10,341 nucleotides of DNA from UBA2982 sp040081395 (lineage in GTDB: Bacteria; Gemmatimonadota; Gemmatimonadetes; Longimicrobiales; Gaopeijiaceae). Shown here in pieces: positions 7,664 through 10,341 of this stretch (within the stretch, counting starts at the first letter, position 1; every line of letters starts with the position of its first letter). The notes beneath the pieces were generated by a model that saw only the letters and a program-made list of their open reading frames with translations, was not told where the DNA came from and ran no database searches. Where the stretch lies: contig JBEBGN010000114.1 in NCBI GenBank assembly GCA_040081395.1, positions 1 to 10,341 on the forward strand, read 5' to 3'. The position numbers and the translations under genes were made by a program.

Positions 7664-7712
7664 GTACGCGTACCGCCTAGCCGCTCTCTACCACCTGGCT
7701 AACCGATACAGT
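7664..7712. promoter_or_regulatory. Divergent control region with candidate operators
   Basis: The 82 bp between the divergent starts (7642-7723) contain a perfect palindrome GTACGCGTAC (7664-7673). They also hold a 12-bp direct repeat of form TACCRCCTRGCY at 7671-7682 and 7689-7700, period 18. A third TAC begins another 18 bp on, in TACAGT (7707-7712), a possible -10 box for the rightward operon 11 nt before its ATG. The repressor encoded on the left is the natural ligand, but binding is inference. Confidence 0.4.
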
Positions 7713-7723
7713 AGCATGCCGAC

Positions 7724-7906
7724 ATGTCAGACGCCACATCTCGCACCACAACGGTCTACCTCCCTCCCCGTGAGCGCCGCCTCGTCGAGCTCGCGGCCGA
7801 ACGCCAGGGAGTAGGACCGACCACGTACATTCGTCGGGCCGCAGTCGCAGCCGCTGAGCGAGACGTCCTTGCTGCGGCCGTTTCCTCGCAACGCCCCGAC
7901 CGGTGA
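7724..7906 (+). CDS. Small ribbon-helix-helix-like DNA-binding protein
   Basis: This 60-aa protein has the layout of an Arc/CopG-type ribbon-helix-helix protein. A beta strand at RTTTVYLPP (residues 7-15) is followed by a helix (RERRLVELAAERQG) and, after a turn, by a second helix starting PTTYIRRAAVAAAERDV. Such proteins dimerise and bind short DNA repeats. As the first gene of the rightward cluster, opposite the repressor, it could be a Cro-like counter-regulator, an autoregulator, an excision factor or a copy-control protein. No Shine-Dalgarno is visible, and the leader from the proposed promoter would be only a few bases. Its stop overlaps the next start in GTGA. The fold call is by pattern only. 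Confidence 0.7.
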   Translation: MSDATSRTTTVYLPPRERRLVELAAERQGVGPTTYIRRAAVAAAERDVLAAAVSSQRPDR

Positions 7907-8241
7907 CCGACGACCTTCCGCGGATCTGGCGAGGCCGCGCCGACGAGCTGCGCCCGTACGCGCCCGCCGCGGCCGAGGCCTTCACGCGAGCGGCCGTGGA
8001 GCTTGAGGAGTCGCTGCACGCTGATGGCGCCGAGGAGCTCACGCTCGCCGAGGCCGCGCAGGAGAGCCGATACGCCGCGCGCACTCTGCGCGAGAAGCTC
8101 GCTAAAGGTGAGCTCCCGAACGCCGGCGCGCGGCATCGCCCGCGGATCCGTCGCGCAGATCTCCCACGTCGCGCCGGGGCAGCTCAGGGCGGTTGGGACG
8201 CGAGTGCGCACGTCGCCGACATTGTCGGGAGGGTGTCGTGA
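7903..8241 (+). CDS. Excisionase / MerR-like helix-turn-helix protein
   Basis: This is a 112-aa protein with an N-terminal helical part and a winged-helix-like block at residues 46-90. LTLAEAAQESRYAARTLREK leads into KGELPNAG and PRIRRADLP. That succession (TLAEAA, a recognition helix, a G-LP turn, then R.RR.DL) is typical of small excisionase-type and MerR-like DNA-binding proteins of phages and integrative elements. It probably helps the integrase in excision or regulates the operon. The GTG start at 7903 overlaps the preceding stop in GTGA and its own stop overlaps the next start in GTGA, so translation is probably coupled on both sides. The exact role is inferred. Confidence 0.75.
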   Translation: MTDDLPRIWRGRADELRPYAPAAAEAFTRAAVELEESLHADGAEELTLAEAAQESRYAARTLREKLAKGELPNAGARHRPRIRRADLPRRAGAAQGGWDASAHVADIVGRVS

Positions 8242-8483
8242 GCGTCGACGTCGCTGGGGCCCGAACGGATGAGCGGGTGAGCCGAGAGGCTCCGCGGTCA
8301 GGCCACCGTGTCCAGCACGCCGACGTGCTCGAGCGCCTCGCCGCCGCGGCGGAACGCATCGCCGCCGCTCTCGAGCGCGAGGAGGCGCGACGCGGCGTGC
8401 ACGGACTCCTTCGGGTGCGGCGGGACTACCCCGACGAGTATTTCGGCCGGAATGACGAGCGGCCGCTGAGGGTCGTGCGATGA
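8238..8483 (+). CDS. Hypothetical 81-aa protein
   Basis: An 81-aa ORF lies between the excisionase-like and helicase genes. The frame extends further upstream (GTG or ATG options from 8193), but the GTG at 8238 is chosen because it makes a GTGA overlap with the preceding stop, matching the other junctions here. Residues 28-52 form an Ala/Glu/Arg-rich amphipathic helix suited to coiled-coil pairing. A charged C-terminus follows, with DYPDEYFG. I do not recognise a family. Tight coupling to the helicase (ATGA overlap) suggests a replication accessory role, without direct evidence. Confidence 0.65.
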   Translation: MSVDVAGARTDERVSREAPRSGHRVQHADVLERLAAAAERIAAALEREEARRGVHGLLRVRRDYPDEYFGRNDERPLRVVR

Positions 8484-9649
8484 GCGATAAGCCCCCCGTC
8501 GACGACCTCGCGCTCGCCGAGCTGGCCAGCCGAGTCGGCGCCGAACGTCGCGAGTCCTTCTACGTCGCGACGTGCCCACGCTGCGCCGGCCAGGACTCCC
8601 TGGCCATCACGCTCCGAGGTGCCGAGTGTCGGTCGCAGCTCTGCGGCTGGACGTGCACCCTCGATCGACTTGAGGCAGAGATCGAGGCCGCGGCGGAGCG
8701 AGCCGCGAAGACCGACGATGCCCCATGCTTCTCGACGCTCGCCGAGCTGCTCGAGCGCCCGGAGCTCCTCCGCGCGCCGGAGTGCATTGTGCCGAGGCTC
8801 GCGTACCGCGGCCGACTCGTCGTCGTGGCGGGTCCAGACAAGAGCGGGAAGAGCACGCTCGCAGCGTACGCGATCGCGGCTCTCTCGAATGGTGAACCGT
8901 TCCTCGGTGAGCCGGTGTCGACCCGCTACGGTCGCTCCGTTCTCGTCGGCCTCGAGGAGGCGGTGGGCGACGAGGTGCGTAGGCTCGCTGACATCGACGC
9001 TGCTCCGATGTGCGTTCAGATCCTCACACAGGCGGCCGGCGCAGAGATCCTGACGCGAACGCGCGAGCTCCTCACCGCGTGGCCGGCCGACCTCGTCGTA
9101 GTCGACTCGCTCTCGGAGTACGCGCGCTCCATGCAGGGTGCCGTACCGGAGGATGGCGACACGGCGGGATGGGCCGCCGCGATCCGGCCGCTCGTGAGTC
9201 TCGCGCGGGAGTTCGACCTCGCGGTGCTCGTGCTCCACCACGTGCGGCGCTCGGACGGACAATACCGAGGGTCGGGGGAGATTGCCGCGGCGTGCGACGC
9301 GATCCTCGAGATGGAAGTCGCAAAGCAGGGCGAGGATCCCACGCTCCGACGCTTCAAGGGCCGAGGACGATGGGCCGTCGAGCCATGGTCGATGCGGCTC
9401 GGTGAGAACAGGCCCGAGCTCGGCGAGGGGATAGATCTGTCCCTCGATGCGCGCGTGCTCCTCCATGTCGAAGGGATACCGGGCCTGTCGACCCGAGAGC
9501 TGTGCCGACGAACAGGGGGCAGGACGGCGAACGTCATGGACGCGCTGCGGCGCCTCAAGGATCGACGGGCCATCGAGAACCGGGGGGGAGGGACTGGCGC
9601 GAAATGGCATCCGATCGCCCACCAGGTCGAGCTCGGAGTGGGGTCGTGA
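8480..9649 (+). CDS. RecA-fold replicative helicase (RepA/AAA_25-like) with primase-like zinc ribbon
   Basis: This 389-aa protein appears to be the element's replication ATPase. Residues 32-59 carry a zinc-ribbon pattern (CPRC, then C50, C55 in CGW and C59) resembling the CHC2 zinc-binding domain of DnaG-type primases. Residues about 109-300 are a RecA-like ATPase of the plasmid RepA/AAA_25 type. It has Walker A GPDKSGKS (118-125), Walker B LVVVDS (205-210), a VLHHVRRSDG stretch and a sensor-like YRGSGEIAAACDAILEM. The C-terminal part (about 323-378) looks like a winged helix (STRELCRRTGGRTANVMDALRRLKDR). No TOPRIM or archaeo-eukaryotic-type primase catalytic domain is present. The start overlaps the previous stop in ATGA. 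The iteron-like tract begins 26 bp after its stop, so it may be both initiator and helicase. A phage repair-type AAA ATPase is an alternative. Confidence 0.85.
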   Translation: MSDKPPVDDLALAELASRVGAERRESFYVATCPRCAGQDSLAITLRGAECRSQLCGWTCTLDRLEAEIEAAAERAAKTDDAPCFSTLAELLERPELLRAPECIVPRLAYRGRLVVVAGPDKSGKSTLAAYAIAALSNGEPFLGEPVSTRYGRSVLVGLEEAVGDEVRRLADIDAAPMCVQILTQAAGAEILTRTRELLTAWPADLVVVDSLSEYARSMQGAVPEDGDTAGWAAAIRPLVSLAREFDLAVLVLHHVRRSDGQYRGSGEIAAACDAILEMEVAKQGEDPTLRRFKGRGRWAVEPWSMRLGENRPELGEGIDLSLDARVLLHVEGIPGLSTRELCRRTGGRTANVMDALRRLKDRRAIENRGGGTGAKWHPIAHQVELGVGS

Positions 9650-9675
9650 ACGCCTTGATTCAAACCGGGCGCATA

Positions 9676-9829
9676 CCGTTTCCCGAGGCGGGAAACGCTC
9701 CCCCCGTTTCCCAGCGCCGTTTCCCAGCGTTTCCGCCCTGTTCCCATGCGGGTTTCCAGGTGGTGCTGGCCAACCGTTTCCCGAGGGGGGGCCCTAGTAT
9801 AGGGCCCCTCCGGAGGGTGGCGGGAAACG
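9676..9829 (+). repeat. Iteron-like CGTTTCCC repeat array, candidate replication origin
   Basis: The octamer CGTTTCCC occurs at 9677, 9705, 9718 and 9775, and inverted (GGGAAACG) at 9690-9697 and 9822-9829. Degenerate copies lie at 9728 (CGTTTCCG), 9739 (TGTTCCCA) and 9751 (GGTTTCCA). Two 13-mers CCGTTTCCCAGCG are perfect tandem copies (9704-9716, 9717-9729). CCGTTTCCCGAGG occurs twice at the flanks (9676-9688, 9774-9786). From 9705 the copies step by about 10-13 bp, then 24 bp, so they lie roughly on one face of the helix. Placement directly after a replication helicase gene fits iterons. No clear AT-rich unwinding element is seen, which weakens the origin call. Operator sites are an alternative. 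Confidence 0.65.
9786..9810 (+). other. Strong GC hairpin inside a larger inverted repeat
   Basis: GGGGCCCTA (9788-9796) and TAGGGCCCC (9800-9808) form a perfect 9-bp stem with loop GTA, extendable outward by a G-T and a G-C pair. No T tract follows, so it is not a standard terminator. It sits inside the 9-bp inverted repeat CGTTTCCCG (9775-9783) / CGGGAAACG (9821-9829), which ends next to the ATG at 9831. It may be part of the origin or shape the leader of the next gene. Confidence 0.6.
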
Positions 9830-9830
9830 C

Positions 9831-10025
9831 ATGACGCCCCGCGACCACCTCGCCGACGTTCTGAAGAAGCACCTCGAGTCGGCCGACCTCGAGCCGGGAC
9901 GCGTGCACCACATCGAGCTCAGGCACTCGTCCAACTGCGGACACTGGAAGGGCGAGGCCTGCGACTGTCAGCCGTCGATCGTGAGTGGACCGCCGATCGA
10001 TCAGAAGCATGGGGCCGGCGAATGA
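9831..10025 (+). CDS. Small Cys/His protein, phage-type, function unknown
   Basis: A 64-aa protein whose first half is an amphipathic helix (RDHLADVLKKHLESADL). Its second half holds a compact metal-site-like cluster: HH at 26-27, Cys36, His38, Cys44 and Cys46, within SNCGHWKGEACDCQPSI. Small proteins with a C..W.G..C.C layout are familiar from phage early regions; their function is not known to me. The ATG follows GGAGG (9812-9816) at a long 14-nt spacing, placed between the two nested stem structures. The composition and Cys pattern make a real gene likely. Confidence 0.75.
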   Translation: MTPRDHLADVLKKHLESADLEPGRVHHIELRHSSNCGHWKGEACDCQPSIVSGPPIDQKHGAGE

Positions 10026-10035
10026 CCGCCCGCCC

Positions 10036-10281
10036 TCAGCTCCTCTCCGTCCCGGTGACGTGGAAGACGTCGCCGACCCGGATGATCGATGGGAGGTTCG
10101 TCGGCTCTTCCATCGCAACAACGCTGGTCGTAGCGACGGACTCGAAGATGGTGCGGGCTCGAGCTGCCTGCTCAGCCGCCACGGTCTCGACGGTGGTCTC
10201 TTCGGGGGACGGCTCGCCTTTCACGGCGTGGAAGCCGACCCCTACCGCGGCAACGAGGTCGGGCAAGTCAGGGACGCGCAT
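10036..10281 (-). CDS. Possible 81-aa minus-strand protein
   Basis: This minus-strand frame encodes an 81-residue protein of natural composition (PDLVAAVGVGFHAVKGEPS, then an acidic helical middle, ending IIRVGDVFHVTGTERS). Its codons favour G at position 1 and G/C at position 3, as real genes here do. The plus-strand frame sharing the same third positions reads as Ser/Thr/Ala-rich, which looks like the shadow. It would be convergent with the 64-aa gene (10-nt gap) and would break the rightward cluster. I recognise no family, and the strand choice is uncertain. Confidence 0.45.
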   Translation of the reverse strand: MRVPDLPDLVAAVGVGFHAVKGEPSPEETTVETVAAEQAARARTIFESVATTSVVAMEEPTNLPSIIRVGDVFHVTGTERS

Positions 10282-10341
10282 GGCTCGAGCGGCTCCGCGG
10301 GATGAGTGGACCGACGAGAGAAAGCTCGCCGTGCCCTATAC
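10280..10341 (+). CDS. Possible start of a further rightward gene, cut by the window end
   Basis: From the ATG at 10280 a plus-strand frame stays open to the window edge and begins MARAAPRDEWTDERKLAVP, a natural-looking charged N-terminus. AGGGA (10270-10274) lies 5 nt before it as a Shine-Dalgarno candidate. The same frame is open back to an ATG at 10022 that overlaps the 64-aa gene's stop in ATGA, the junction style of this cluster, so the true start may be 10022. In that case the minus-strand call at 10036-10281 would be wrong. Too little is present to name a product. Confidence 0.4.
   Translation, partial: MARAAPRDEWTDERKLAVPY

Larger units (their letters stand above)
5190..10341. mobile_element. 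Integrated element at tRNA-Gly, left part (phage-satellite, prophage or integrative-plasmid type)
   Basis: From the tRNA 3' end to the window edge the content changes from housekeeping genes to element genes. There is a tyrosine integrase beside the tRNA and a phage-repressor-like regulator coupled to it. A divergent control region follows, with a rightward cluster of RHH, excisionase-like HTH and replicative helicase genes linked by 4-bp overlaps. An iteron-like repeat tract comes next. This is an integration-regulation-replication module. No structural, packaging, lysis, conjugation or cargo genes are visible, and the right boundary is outside the window, so the class of element stays open. 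Confidence 0.8.

Noticed and set aside
8426..9622. 398-aa minus-strand ORF opposite the helicase gene
   Set aside because: The plus frame has Walker A, Walker B and a zinc ribbon and is coupled to its neighbours; the minus frame is a high-GC shadow.
9676..9829. CRISPR array
   Set aside because: Units are 8-13 bp, partly inverted and irregularly spaced, with no unique spacers of constant length and no cas genes.
9646..9834. 62-codon GTG ORF across the repeat tract, with GTGA and ATGA overlaps at its two ends
   Set aside because: The overlaps are tempting, but third-position GC is clearly lower than in neighbours and the peptide is a Pro/Arg-rich readout of the repeats. More likely non-coding, though not excluded.

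Overview
The window is high-GC and holds two unlike regions joined at a tRNA gene. Bases 1 to about 5213 are ordinary chromosome: the 3' end of dxs (isoprenoid precursor synthesis), nadK (NAD kinase) and recN (double-strand-break repair) on the plus strand. A convergent gene for an exported outer-membrane beta-barrel-like protein follows, then a tRNA-Gly(GCC) with a clear promoter and terminator. The barrel protein, with its signal peptide, points to a diderm (Gram-negative type) bacterium. The GC content and the dxs-nadK-recN order would fit Gemmatimonadota or a similar high-GC diderm phylum, but I cannot settle taxonomy from this window.

From the 3' end of the tRNA to the right edge lies the left part of an integrated genetic element. 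Next to the tRNA come a small orphan ORF and, reading towards the tRNA, a tyrosine integrase. The integrase is coupled to an upstream phage-repressor-like HTH gene. A short divergent control region (7642-7723) with candidate operator repeats separates this leftward pair from a rightward cluster. That cluster encodes a ribbon-helix-helix protein, an excisionase/MerR-like HTH protein, an 81-aa protein, and a RecA-fold (RepA/AAA_25-like) helicase with an N-terminal primase-like zinc ribbon and a C-terminal winged-helix-like segment. Each of these junctions is a 4-base stop/start overlap.

Right after the helicase gene is a 155-bp tract of CGTTTCCC repeats, direct and inverted. It includes two perfect tandem 13-mers, a perfect 9-bp dyad and a strong GC hairpin. 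This looks like an iteron array and is the best candidate for the element's replication origin. It is followed by a 64-aa Cys/His protein and then by a stretch where coding strand is uncertain.

The layout is tRNA attachment site, integrase and repressor leftward, then excisionase, replication protein and iterons rightward. That is the architecture of a phage satellite (PICI-like), a small temperate phage, or an integrative plasmid. The right end lies outside the window, so these cannot be told apart here. The element's likely logic is this: the repressor silences the rightward operon. When relieved, the HTH/RHH proteins and integrase excise the DNA, and the zinc-ribbon helicase, possibly docking on the iterons, starts replication.
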